Shown here in pieces: positions 7,306 through 14,902 of a DNA stretch of 36,100 nt (within the stretch, counting starts at the first letter, position 1; every line of letters begins with the position of its first letter). The stretch lies in NCBI GenBank assembly GCA_024277555.1, contig JAJRUY010000028.1, positions 1-36,100 of the forward strand, read 5' to 3'. The stretch comes from Gammaproteobacteria bacterium (GTDB lineage: Bacteria > Pseudomonadota > Gammaproteobacteria > Chromatiales > Chromatiaceae). The notes under the pieces were generated by a model. That model saw only the letters and a list, made by a program, of their open reading frames with translations, had not been told where the DNA came from and made no database searches. A program made the position numbers and the translations under genes.

Positions 7306-8742
7306 TTAATAACGTACCAGCACCTTGTATTCCAGGACGGCAGATCCTTCCGCAGGTATCTCGATCTGCCATTCGGCCAATCCTGCTGCTATCTTGGTGT
7401 GCTTGCTGGATTCATGGATGATCTTCCAGTCTCCCGGGATGGGCTCCTGTACCTTGACTCCTATCGGCGTGCTCTTGGCATTCTTTAGCTCGATGCGGTA
7501 GGCGCTTTCTGCTGCATAGCGGTAGGGATGGCCGAAATTTACTTTTGTATAGTCGAGCTGGGTTTTTCTGGCGGTGACGTCGAAGGCTTCTCCCAGCTTC
7601 AGTTGGATGCTCTCGTTTTTGGGGGTGTGGTCGATGCGGTCTTCGCCCACGAACTGGGCGCTGCCACTGCTGTCACGTTTGTACACCCGCACAATGCCCT
7701 TGGGCAGGGGCATACCCATGCCGTGGCTGTCCTGGTTCTCAAACTTGATATAGACCGCTGCCTTGAGGGGGCGGCCAAGAGATTGGTAGGCGCTGCGGTA
7801 GTAGTAATCCTGCCCTTTGAAAACCAGCTCCTTGGTGACAGGCACCTTGCTGGCGTTGAGCAGGGAAACCTGCTTGGTCTGATTGTCGGCGATGGTGGTG
7901 GGATGCTTCAGGGTATACAAGTGATATTCAAACAAGGCTTCCTGGCGCATGGAGGCAGGTGCTTCAGCGATAGACATTTCCAGGGCGGCGGCTCTCCTGG
8001 GTCGTATTTTTTCTCTTACTTGATGCACATCCCCGGCGACCAGCTGCAACCTGGTTCGTGGATAGCTGGCGCCACTATTGTTGGTAAGAGTGACCCAGCC
8101 AGTCAGATCCAGCACATCATCGGTGCTGTTCAGTTCCACCACATAATCTGCTTTCCAGCCCAGCCCCCGGGACAGGTAGGACAGCTCCAGTTCCTGGGTG
8201 CCGGTAGCCGTGTTGTTGATTTGCGTTACCAGGGTGGGTTTGTCCCGCAGGTTTTCCGGGATGCTGGGGAAGATGTAGCGGCCTGTCGGATTGGTTTCGA
8301 TGCGCCCGGCAATTTTTGCCACCACGCCGTTATTGGTGCTGAGGATGGTGGCGGCCTGTTGTGTTTCCTCGCCGGTGGCAGGGTTCATGCGCACGATTTC
8401 CACGCTTTGTCCGACATATTTTTCCAGTATCTTTGCCGGAGTCAATAGGTCAAAGTTGAAGTTCTGTTCCAGCACCTGCAATGTGTCAGCTTGGTTGATA
8501 TTGCGCAGCAAGGCGGTTTCCGGGCGCATTTTGGCACTAACGCCACGAATTGCCAGGTTGATATTCCCGGCTGGAAGATTGGTCGTGCGCCGATCCTTGA
8601 TCAACGCCAGATCATTGTTGTAGATGGTGATGGCTAGTCCGGTCTGGTCTTCGATTCCGGATACCAATTCTCCAGCATCAAGTGATGCCGGAGGTATCGA
8701 GCAGGCCAGAAGAAAAGGGGCGAGTGAGCGCAATGAATTCAT
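7306..8742 (-). CDS. DUF4139 domain-containing exported protein
   Basis: This 478-residue protein is predicted to be exported. It has an N-terminal hydrophobic leader (residues 4-20) and no further membrane helices. Residues about 160 to the end look like DUF4139, a beta-rich domain with blocks such as LSYLSRGLGWKADYVVEL and, near the C-terminus, a stretch of family-typical beta strands ending in ILEYKVLVRY-like sequence. The function of the family is unknown. The leader contains FLLAC ending at Cys14, which loosely fits a lipobox, so it may be a lipoprotein instead of a soluble periplasmic protein; this is uncertain because position -2 is Leu. A good ribosome binding site (AGGAAA, 6-7 nt) precedes the ATG. 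It is followed at 52 bp by nhaD and preceded at 58 bp by the GlcD-like gene, all on the minus strand. Confidence 0.8.
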   Translation of the reverse strand: MNSLRSLAPFLLACSIPPASLDAGELVSGIEDQTGLAITIYNNDLALIKDRRTTNLPAGNINLAIRGVSAKMRPETALLRNINQADTLQVLEQNFNFDLLTPAKILEKYVGQSVEIVRMNPATGEETQQAATILSTNNGVVAKIAGRIETNPTGRYIFPSIPENLRDKPTLVTQINNTATGTQELELSYLSRGLGWKADYVVELNSTDDVLDLTGWVTLTNNSGASYPRTRLQLVAGDVHQVREKIRPRRAAALEMSIAEAPASMRQEALFEYHLYTLKHPTTIADNQTKQVSLLNASKVPVTKELVFKGQDYYYRSAYQSLGRPLKAAVYIKFENQDSHGMGMPLPKGIVRVYKRDSSGSAQFVGEDRIDHTPKNESIQLKLGEAFDVTARKTQLDYTKVNFGHPYRYAAESAYRIELKNAKSTPIGVKVQEPIPGDWKIIHESSKHTKIAAGLAEWQIEIPAEGSAVLEYKVLVRY

Positions 8743-8800
8743 GGGCTTTCCTGCTGTTGTCGGCCAAGGGTTTCCTAATGTTAACCGAAATGAGAGCAGG

Positions 8801-10174
8801 TCAGGGCAGGGTTTTCCCCGGATTCAAGATGCTATTGGGATCAAACAGGTTTTTCAGCTGGTGCATGAGCGCCAGCGTGGGATCATCGATCTCCCGGTTT
8901 ACAAACTCGCGCTTGACCAGCCCGATGCCATGTTCCCCGGAAAGGGTTCCACCCAGCCCGAGAACCAGGCTGAAAACCTCGTCCAGACAGGCGTTGGCAG
9001 CAGCCAGCTGTTGTGGGTCTCCGGGGTCGATTAGCAGGTTGACGTGGATGTTGCCGTTGCCTGCATGCCCGAAGTTGACAATGGTGATGGCATGTTTTTG
9101 CGCCAGCCCGGTCAATCCCTGAATGAGATCCGGAATGCGGGAGACCGGCACCACCACGTCTTCATTGATTTTTTTCGGCGCGATATTGCGCAGGGCCGGT
9201 GACAGCGCCTTGCGGGTGCGCCACAGTTTCTGCACCTGCTCCGGGCTGTCGGCGATTTCCACCGACAGGCAGCCCGGGATATCGGCTGTTTCCGCGACCT
9301 GCTTCGTGGCGGCATCAATGGCTGCAGCGCTTTCTTCCAGCTCGATCATCAACAGGGCGCCGGCATCGTCGGTGATGCCCGGGTCAGAAAAATTCCTGAC
9401 CATGCGCAGGGCCTGGTCATCCATGAATTCCAGTGCAGAGGGGGTAACAGGCTGCGCCATGATGGCGGAGACTGCGGCTGCTGCAGTTGTCACGTCCGGG
9501 TAAACTGCTTGCAGGGTGCGCCGGGCTTCGGGCAAGGGGGTGAGCTTGAGCGTGGCTTCGGTGATGATGGCCAGGGTTCCTTCCGAGCCGATGAGCAGGC
9601 GCGTCAGGTCGTAGCCCACCACGCCTTTGGTGGTGCGTACCCCGGTGTGAATGAGGGTGCCGCTGCCGGTAATGGCGCTCAGACCCAGGGTGTTCTCCCG
9701 GCAGGTTCCGTATTTAACCGCCCTGGGGCCGGCTGCATTGCAGGCCAGGTTTCCGCCGATGGTGCATACGGCAGCGCTGGTAGGATCGGGTGGCCAGAAA
9801 AAACCGTGCTTCGCCGCGGCTTGCTGCAACTGCTGATTGCTCACTCCGGGCTGCACCCTTGCCAGACGGTTGTCCGGGTCGATTTCGAGAATGTGGTTCA
9901 TGCGCTCCAGGGACAGGGCGATGCCCCCAGCGGGGGGGATGGATGCTCCCGTGGTGCCTGTGCCCTTGCCGCGGCAGGCAAGAGGCAGTCGCCACTGATT
10001 GCAGTGTTTAAGCAACTGCATGATTTGCTCGTTATTCCGGGGGAAGACCACGGCAGCGGGGATGGATTGCAACTGGCTGTTGTCGTAACTGTAGGCAAGG
10101 GTGTCTGCCGGGTGGACGAGCAGATCCGGTATCGGAAACAGCTTCTTCAGGGCTTCCAGGTGTTCCGTTTTCAA
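8801..10174 (-). CDS. FAD-linked oxidase, GlcD / D-lactate dehydrogenase (type 4) family
   Basis: The 457-residue protein has an FAD-binding type 4 PCMH domain followed by an FAD-oxidase C-terminal domain. The FAD pyrophosphate loop is at residues 69-80 (GKGTGTTGASIP). Further FAD contacts are PGVSNQQLQQAA and GGNLACNAAGPRAVKYGT. The C-terminal domain shows FGHAGNGNIHVNL and SGEHGIG, typical of glycolate or D-lactate dehydrogenases. It probably oxidises a 2-hydroxy acid. In a Calvin-cycle organism glycolate salvage is an attractive role, but the substrate is inferred. The only usable start after the in-frame stop of diaA is TTG 10174, with no Shine-Dalgarno, so translation may depend on coupling to diaA 42 bp upstream. 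It occupies the place where E. coli and Pseudomonas carry the BON-domain gene yraP. Confidence 0.85.
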   Translation of the reverse strand: MKTEHLEALKKLFPIPDLLVHPADTLAYSYDNSQLQSIPAAVVFPRNNEQIMQLLKHCNQWRLPLACRGKGTGTTGASIPPAGGIALSLERMNHILEIDPDNRLARVQPGVSNQQLQQAAAKHGFFWPPDPTSAAVCTIGGNLACNAAGPRAVKYGTCRENTLGLSAITGSGTLIHTGVRTTKGVVGYDLTRLLIGSEGTLAIITEATLKLTPLPEARRTLQAVYPDVTTAAAAVSAIMAQPVTPSALEFMDDQALRMVRNFSDPGITDDAGALLMIELEESAAAIDAATKQVAETADIPGCLSVEIADSPEQVQKLWRTRKALSPALRNIAPKKINEDVVVPVSRIPDLIQGLTGLAQKHAITIVNFGHAGNGNIHVNLLIDPGDPQQLAAANACLDEVFSLVLGLGGTLSGEHGIGLVKREFVNREIDDPTLALMHQLKNLFDPNSILNPGKTLP

Positions 10175-10216
10175 GGGGAAAAAACCGGGTTGTTGATACT
10201 GCGTAATGGCAGCAAC

Positions 10217-10810
10217 TCAGTTTTCCTCGCCAAGCAGCTGGGTATCGATCAGGTCACAGAGACAGTGAATGATCAGCAGATGCACTTCCTGAATACGGGC
10301 GGTGGAGAGGCTGTCTACGCGGATTTCCCGGTCTTCTGCACGCAACAGTCCGGGTAGTTTGCCGCCATCCCTGCCGCTCAGGGCGACCACCTTCATTTGC
10401 TGTTCCTTGGCGGTTTCTACCGCGCGCAACACATTCAGTGAGTTGCCGCTGGTGCTGATCGCCAGAAGGATATCTCCCGGGTGCCCAAGAGCGTTGATTT
10501 GTTTGGCAAATATTTCCTGGTAGGCATGGTCATTGGCAATGGAGGTCAGGGTGGAGCTGTCAGTGGTCAGGGCAATGGCAGGCAGGCCGGGGCGCTCCCG
10601 TTCAAAGCGGTTCAGCATTTCCGAGGAAAAATGCTGGGCATCACCGGCAGAGCCGCCATTGCCACAGCAAAGAATCTTGCCGCCTTCCAGCAGGCAATTG
10701 ACGATCATTTCCGCCGATTCACTGATGGGGGCGACAAGCAGCGGCAGATTTTTCTGCTTGGTTTCTATGCTGTCGCTGAAAAGGCGGTTGATACGCTCGA
10801 TAAGATCCAC
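10217..10810 (-). CDS. diaA: DnaA initiator-associating protein DiaA (SIS domain, GmhA-like)
   Basis: This 197-residue protein from GTG 10810 contains one SIS (sugar isomerase) domain. Landmarks are ILCCGNGGSAGDAQHF, AISTSGNS and the C-terminal ARIQEVHLLIIHCLCDLID, which closely follows DiaA. DiaA binds DnaA as a tetramer and promotes timely initiation at oriC; the fold is shared with phosphoheptose isomerase GmhA. The start at 10810 gives almost the same length as E. coli DiaA (196) and has AGGAA about 7 nt upstream. The longer frame from 10876 would add 22 unrelated residues overlapping yraN. The order lpoA-yraN-diaA is the conserved gammaproteobacterial one, which favours DiaA over GmhA. 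Confidence 0.85.
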   Translation of the reverse strand: MDLIERINRLFSDSIETKQKNLPLLVAPISESAEMIVNCLLEGGKILCCGNGGSAGDAQHFSSEMLNRFERERPGLPAIALTTDSSTLTSIANDHAYQEIFAKQINALGHPGDILLAISTSGNSLNVLRAVETAKEQQMKVVALSGRDGGKLPGLLRAEDREIRVDSLSTARIQEVHLLIIHCLCDLIDTQLLGEEN

Positions 10811-10851
10811 GGTTTTTTTCCTGGGTAAATGCCTGAATGCCAGGGTTTGGA

Positions 10852-11214
10852 CTACTGAATGGCGTTCCTGATCCATTGAATCCGGTGTTCCCGGTCAATG
10901 CCGATTATATCGAATCTGCAGGCCGGCGTATGCCGGAAACGCTGCAGGTAGTGCTGTGCCGCATGTAACAGCTTTCGTTGCTTGGCGGGAGTGATGGAGT
11001 CAATTGCGGAACCGAATTCCGGGCGGCTGCGATAGCGAACCTCGACGAACACCAGGGTTTCCCCATCCCGCATCACCAGATCGATTTCTCCGGATTTGCA
11101 GCGGTAGTTCTGTTCACTCAGGGTGAGCCCCTGAGCCTGCAGCCAATGGCAGGCAAGAGCCTCGGCGGCCTCACCTTTGCGCAGGTGCGGTGCTTTCATT
11201 GAAGTTGGTGGCAT
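10852..11214 (-). CDS. yraN: YraN family protein (UPF0102, endonuclease-like fold)
   Basis: This 120-residue protein of the UPF0102 family has a predicted restriction-endonuclease-like fold. The nuclease-type core is visible as GEIDLVMRDGETLVFVEVRYR, read here as GEIDL followed by VFVEVR, the E/D-x(n)-ExK-like signature with R in the last place. The cellular role is not established. The start is uncertain: ATG 11214 has GGAG 10 nt upstream, while ATG 11199 would give 115 residues without a ribosome binding site, and the frame stays open to 11241. Any of these overlaps the 3' end of lpoA (stop at 11171), implying coupling. diaA follows after 41 bp. Confidence 0.85.
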   Translation of the reverse strand: MPPTSMKAPHLRKGEAAEALACHWLQAQGLTLSEQNYRCKSGEIDLVMRDGETLVFVEVRYRSRPEFGSAIDSITPAKQRKLLHAAQHYLQRFRHTPACRFDIIGIDREHRIQWIRNAIQ

Positions 11215-13108
11215 CGTCTGGAAGCTCCGCAGGAAGCACACTCACGGCATTGGCAGGAGGAGTGATTCCCAGTATCCGGGGTTGTGCCTGCAGGGAAATC
11301 CAGGTCATGCGGCGCAGCAACTGGCGTTTGTCATCCAGGTAGAGTAACCCGGTATTGCCTTTGAAGGGAGGCAGGCCGGGTGTTTCCAGCTTTCCAAGAT
11401 GAGGCAATACCTGGTAGGCGTCGATTCCCATGGGCAGCAGACGCAGATATTTTCTTTCGCTTCGGGCCAGATACTCCTGCAGGTTTTTACGGGAAAGCGG
11501 ATTGTCGGTGTCGCCATCCAGCATCCAGGGCATTTCTGGCAGGATGATGCCGGCCAGGTCGAAGTTTTCGTCATTTCTCAGCTGGCCATCCCAGGCTCTG
11601 GATGTGCTCAACACCGGCAAATCCTCGGCAAAATGAAATTGCAGCATGGGGCGTATCTGGCGCATTTGCTGCTTGTTGCCAATGGCGAAGATGAAATCCA
11701 TACCCCTGGGGGGCAGCGTATACTCGATCTTCTCTTCCCGAGCCTTTTTCTGTTCCTCCAGCTGCGCCTTGCGTTGGGCGGACATCACCAGCTGGGCAAC
11801 AGGGGTGGAAAAATCCTTGCTGGCCGGAGCATAAGCCTGGGAACGTATGCTGGTGCCGCCCAGCTGTCGCCAGGTTTCCATGAAAGCTGTCGCCATGCGC
11901 TTGCCCAGAGAGGAAGACGGGTACAGCACGGCAGGCTCGCGGTGCCCCTGGTAGGCGGCCCAGATTGCTACCTGGCGCGCCTCATCTTCGGGGGAAAGGG
12001 AATACTGGTAGAGATTCTGCGGCGGGACGCTGTCCGTGCTTACCTGATTAAGCGCCAGCACTGGCAGTGGCAGGCTTCCTGCCCGGGCAAGCTGCACCAC
12101 GGCCTGTTTGGAAAGGGGGCCGATTACAATATCTGCTCCCTCGTCTGCAACCTGGTTCAACAGCGGCCAGATCTGCTCGTTGTTGCTGGAATCATAGAAC
12201 TTCATCTGCGGCCGGTTTTCATCAGGATCGTTGTACCAGGCGCTCATCAGGCCATCGCGGATGGCGCGTGCCGGTGCGGCATATGGCCCTTGCAGCGGCA
12301 GCAGCACCGCGATTTGCCTGACTTCGACGGGAACCTGCTGTTGTTGGCGGCTGTAGTAGCTGGTGAGCAATTCAGGCACAGCGGGGTGATCGGGATACAG
12401 ATCCCGCCATTCCCTGTATGGCGCAATGATTTCCCCGGGGGCATTGGGAAAATCCCGCAGCAGGCCGGCGAGCTCCAGCCAGCCCCGGGTGATGGTGTCG
12501 GGGGCGGGGAACAACTGCTTCAGCGACTGGGGGCTGTGGCGGGCAAGAACCGAGAGTATCTCTGTTTGTATCTGCAGCTGCTCCTCGTCAGCGGCAAGCA
12601 GCTCGTCCAGGGCAATGAGTTCGGTAACATATCTGGCTCCATCCTGGAGTTCCCGGAATGCGGCGGCACGGAGGGTATGAAAGTGGATTTTTTCTTCATT
12701 GCCTGCATAGGGAGGGATCGCCGGCAGCAGCCTCAGGGCTGGTTCCGGCTGGTGGCGTCCAAGGGCAAGCCTGGCCTGGATCAGTGCCTGTCGAAACCGC
12801 TGCTCCTGGGGCAGGGCTGAGCTGTCCAGCTGTTGCAGAATGTCCTCGGCCTTGTCAAGCTGTCCGTCATGGATCAGACTGTCGGCTGCGCGCAGCAGAT
12901 ACTGGTTGCGGGTGGCGTTCGATGCGCGTTTTGCCAGATCCAGATAGAGATCAGCCGCCGCTTCATAGCGCTGTTGCTCGAACATGCGCGCCGCATGACC
13001 CGCCTGGGGATCAGCAGGTGCAGCCGGTTTGGTCGGGGTGGTGCCACAGCCCGCCAGCAGCAGAAGCATGAATGAAATGAAAATCGGTACGGCGTATCTA
13101 TTGCGCAT
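11171..13108 (-). CDS. lpoA: Penicillin-binding protein activator LpoA (LppC family lipoprotein)
   Basis: The protein has 645 residues. A lipoprotein signal peptide ends in LLAGC with the acylated Cys at 21. An alpha-helical TPR-like N-terminal half (about 30-260) is rich in tandem helices. The C-terminal half (about 280-610) is a periplasmic-binding-protein-like domain opening with IAVLLPLQGPYAAPARAIRDG. LpoA sits in the outer membrane and reaches through the peptidoglycan to activate the bifunctional synthase PBP1A. The gene diverges from rsmI with 39 bp between the starts and overlaps yraN at its 3' end. Length and domain order match E. coli LpoA (678). The gene is intact, without odd composition. 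Confidence 0.93.
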   Translation of the reverse strand: MRNRYAVPIFISFMLLLLAGCGTTPTKPAAPADPQAGHAARMFEQQRYEAAADLYLDLAKRASNATRNQYLLRAADSLIHDGQLDKAEDILQQLDSSALPQEQRFRQALIQARLALGRHQPEPALRLLPAIPPYAGNEEKIHFHTLRAAAFRELQDGARYVTELIALDELLAADEEQLQIQTEILSVLARHSPQSLKQLFPAPDTITRGWLELAGLLRDFPNAPGEIIAPYREWRDLYPDHPAVPELLTSYYSRQQQQVPVEVRQIAVLLPLQGPYAAPARAIRDGLMSAWYNDPDENRPQMKFYDSSNNEQIWPLLNQVADEGADIVIGPLSKQAVVQLARAGSLPLPVLALNQVSTDSVPPQNLYQYSLSPEDEARQVAIWAAYQGHREPAVLYPSSSLGKRMATAFMETWRQLGGTSIRSQAYAPASKDFSTPVAQLVMSAQRKAQLEEQKKAREEKIEYTLPPRGMDFIFAIGNKQQMRQIRPMLQFHFAEDLPVLSTSRAWDGQLRNDENFDLAGIILPEMPWMLDGDTDNPLSRKNLQEYLARSERKYLRLLPMGIDAYQVLPHLGKLETPGLPPFKGNTGLLYLDDKRQLLRRMTWISLQAQPRILGITPPANAVSVLPAELPDDATNFNESTAPAQR

Positions 13109-13147
13109 CGTCCATTTGCCCAGATAAAGGAAGCAGCAGAGTATCGT

Positions 13148-14005
13148 ATGAGCGAGCCTGAAGTGTCAAATTCTCGAGGTGCTTTATATATCGTATCCAC
13201 CCCCATCGGGAATCTCGATGATATCAGTTTGCGGGCCATCCAGGTATTGCAGCAGGTGGATCGAATCGCCGCCGAAGATACCCGCCACAGCCGCCGCCTG
13301 CTGCAGCACCATGGTATTGATACCCCGATGCTGGCCTTGCATGAGCATAATGAGCGAAAGGTGGTACACGGTATTTTGCAGATGCTCGGGGAAGGCAAAT
13401 CCCTGGCTCTGATCTCGGATGCAGGAACCCCCCTGATCAGCGATCCCGGCTTTCCCTTGGTCAGAGCCTGCCGGGAACAAGGCATCCGGGTTTCGCCAGT
13501 GCCCGGCCCCAGCGCCCTGATTGCCGCACTGAGTATCTCCGGCCTCCCGGTAGATGCCTTTTGCTTTCATGGTTTCCTGCCCCGCACATCCGCAGCACGC
13601 AAGGGGAAGCTTGCCGAGGTGCAGGCGACAAAGAGCACGCAGGTTTTTTACGAGTCATCCCACCGGATTCTGTATGCCCTGCAGGATATGCTGGAAGTGC
13701 TGGGAGGAGAAAGAGATGTGTGTGTCGCCAGGGAGTTGACCAAGCAGTATGAAGAAGTGATTCAGGGGAAATTGCAGGAAGTTGTAACCAGTATGGCTGT
13801 GGATGCCATGCGCCAGCGGGGAGAATTTGTGATCGTAGTGGCCGCGAGCAATGTGGAAGAGGAAGATGGGCTGTCAATGGAGTCCCGGCGGATATTGGAG
13901 TTGCTTCTGGGGGAGTTGCCACTAAAGCAGGCTGCGTCCCTGGCGGCAAAGATTACCGGAGAGAAGAAGAACCGGCTATACCAGCTTGCGCTTGGGAAAG
14001 ATTGA
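13148..14005 (+). CDS. rsmI: 16S rRNA (cytidine1402-2'-O)-methyltransferase RsmI
   Basis: RsmI 2'-O-methylates C1402 of 16S rRNA in the decoding centre. RsmH, encoded further right in this window, N4-methylates the same nucleotide, so both enzymes of m4Cm1402 are encoded within 3 kb. The 285-residue protein (E. coli 286) opens with LYIVSTPIGNLDDISLRA, the tetrapyrrole-methylase-like SAM-binding motif. It continues with AAEDTRHSRRLL and the SAM loop ISDAGTPLISDPGFPLV (about residues 97-113). The ATG has only a weak ribosome binding site. It stands alone on the plus strand, divergent from lpoA and convergent with the secreted orphan. Confidence 0.95.
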   Translation: MSEPEVSNSRGALYIVSTPIGNLDDISLRAIQVLQQVDRIAAEDTRHSRRLLQHHGIDTPMLALHEHNERKVVHGILQMLGEGKSLALISDAGTPLISDPGFPLVRACREQGIRVSPVPGPSALIAALSISGLPVDAFCFHGFLPRTSAARKGKLAEVQATKSTQVFYESSHRILYALQDMLEVLGGERDVCVARELTKQYEEVIQGKLQEVVTSMAVDAMRQRGEFVIVVAASNVEEEDGLSMESRRILELLLGELPLKQAASLAAKITGEKKNRLYQLALGKD

Positions 14006-14035
14006 CGCCAGATGCGTGTCCCGCTGCATCTGGCG
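14006..14035. terminator. Perfect 10-bp inverted repeat just after the rsmI stop
   Basis: CGCCAGATGC (14006-14015) and GCATCTGGCG (14026-14035) pair perfectly around a 10-nt loop, starting at the base after the rsmI TGA. It lies between convergent rsmI and the orphan gene (stop 14048), so a terminator or mRNA 3'-end stabiliser is likely. It has no T-run on either side, which argues against a classical Rho-independent terminator. Confidence 0.45.
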
Positions 14036-14047
14036 CTGGCTGGCTAT

Positions 14048-14686
14048 TCAGCTGGATATCATGCCTGTGTTGGCAATGAAAACATGATCTTTTGCAACGC
14101 TGAATGGAGGAAAGATCCGGATCGCCCCCTGGGTTCTGAATTCAACTTCGACCGGGTTGAGGCCAGTTACCTGGACATTGCCTGCAATGATGGAGGCGGG
14201 CAGGGTTTCATCACAAACATCGTCCATGTCATAGGATGGTACATTTAACACAATAGCTTTATTGTTTTCATCGATGTAGCAGTTGTAGTCAATATCTGCC
14301 ACATTGTAGGCGCCTTCTGTTGAAATGCACTGTCCTTCCGCCTTGATTAGGAGTGTACCGTCACTGTCCAGGCCGATTTGACTGAAACTACAACCAGCTT
14401 TTGGCGCTCCATTATAGTTGCCATCAACGAACTTCAGTGAGTCGGCCTCAGTGCCTTCGTTAAGATAGTTGAAACAACTTGCGTTGGCATCCAATACCAC
14501 CTGGACACCAGCATCATCCTGAATCAGTTCCGAAACATCACAGGTGATAAAATTATCGTTGTCATCCTGAATGAGTACATTGAATCCAGCGATAGCGCCT
14601 GTACCACCAAAAATTGCGGCTCCCGCCACCAATGCAGGTGCCATGCGCTTAAAGCGTGGGCGATTTTTTTGGGCATTTTTAATCAT
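14048..14686 (-). CDS. Unrecognised secreted protein with six cysteines
   Basis: I do not recognise this 212-residue protein. From ATG 14686 it has a basic N-region (KNAQKNRPRFKR, residues 3-14) and a hydrophobic core (about 15-33). A plausible signal peptidase site follows AIA at residue 33, so export to the periplasm or beyond is likely. The mature part is acidic, Asp/Asn-rich and contains exactly six Cys (49, 71, 99, 120, 136, 158), compatible with three disulfides. It holds a short internal echo, LIQDDNDNF and LIQDDAGVQ. The frame is open up to 14767, but the -10 box of the predicted promoter overlaps that start, favouring 14686. Local GC content is low: two sampled 60-base rows give 22 of 60 G/C and one gives 31 of 60. 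It sits between rsmI and rnpB, genes that adjoin in Pseudomonas, so it looks inserted. Confidence 0.7.
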   Translation of the reverse strand: MIKNAQKNRPRFKRMAPALVAGAAIFGGTGAIAGFNVLIQDDNDNFITCDVSELIQDDAGVQVVLDANASCFNYLNEGTEADSLKFVDGNYNGAPKAGCSFSQIGLDSDGTLLIKAEGQCISTEGAYNVADIDYNCYIDENNKAIVLNVPSYDMDDVCDETLPASIIAGNVQVTGLNPVEVEFRTQGAIRIFPPFSVAKDHVFIANTGMISS

Positions 14687-14762
14687 GATTAAGCAAGAAC
14701 CTCGTCCTGTTGTGTTGCTTTGGATCTCCTTGGGCAGAGACGTTTCACTTCGTGCTGCGTGA

Positions 14763-14791
14763 ATCATAGCTCATTTATGGTAGTGAAAAAA
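14763..14791 (-). promoter_or_regulatory. Putative promoter of the secreted orphan gene
   Basis: On the minus strand TATGAT (14768-14763, 5 of 6 matches) forms a -10 box. A T-rich -35 region lies at 14791-14784 with spacing of 15-17 bp. The predicted start is near 14756, giving a leader of about 70 nt before ATG 14686. The weak -35 fits a promoter that needs an activator; a perfect CRP-type site is centred about 72 bp upstream. Confidence 0.5.
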
Positions 14792-14820
14792 CGATAATGG
14801 TTGTTTGTGCCCTGAATTCC

Positions 14821-14836
14821 TGTGATCTGGATCACA
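14821..14836. promoter_or_regulatory. CRP/Vfr-type binding site (perfect TGTGA-N6-TCACA)
   Basis: TGTGATCTGGATCACA is an exact match to both half-sites of the CRP consensus. Its centre (14828.5) is about 72 bp from the predicted start of the minus-strand orphan gene, close to the class I position -71.5. It is about 74 bp from the predicted rnpB start, a less favourable face of the helix. The sequence is seen directly; binding and the choice of target gene are inferred. Confidence 0.7.
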
Positions 14837-14866
14837 GATAAGCATAACTTCATTTTTCGATGGCGC

Positions 14867-14895
14867 TTGCAATTCCAGCGACATATCCTTATGTT
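14867..14895 (+). promoter_or_regulatory. Putative rnpB promoter
   Basis: TTGCAA (14867-14872) and TATGTT (14890-14895) are separated by exactly 17 bp. They place the start at about 14902-14903, which is where the P1 stem of the RNase P RNA begins. Each box matches sigma70 consensus at 4 of 6 positions. Confidence 0.6.
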
Positions 14896-14902
14896 TGCTT
14901 CA

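Noticed and set aside
10175..10219. Stop-codon readthrough joining diaA and the GlcD-like gene, which are in the same frame
   Set aside because: DiaA ends at its normal family length and the oxidase begins at its normal N-terminus. The shared frame is a one-in-three coincidence.
10811..10876. Longer diaA start at 10876
   Set aside because: It overlaps yraN and adds residues unrelated to DiaA. GTG 10810 has a good ribosome binding site and the expected family length.
14687..14767. Earlier start (14767) for the secreted orphan, adding 27 residues
   Set aside because: The predicted -10 box (14768-14763) overlaps that codon, and the signal peptide begins after ATG 14686. The AAGGAG inside the extension has no start codon at a usable distance.
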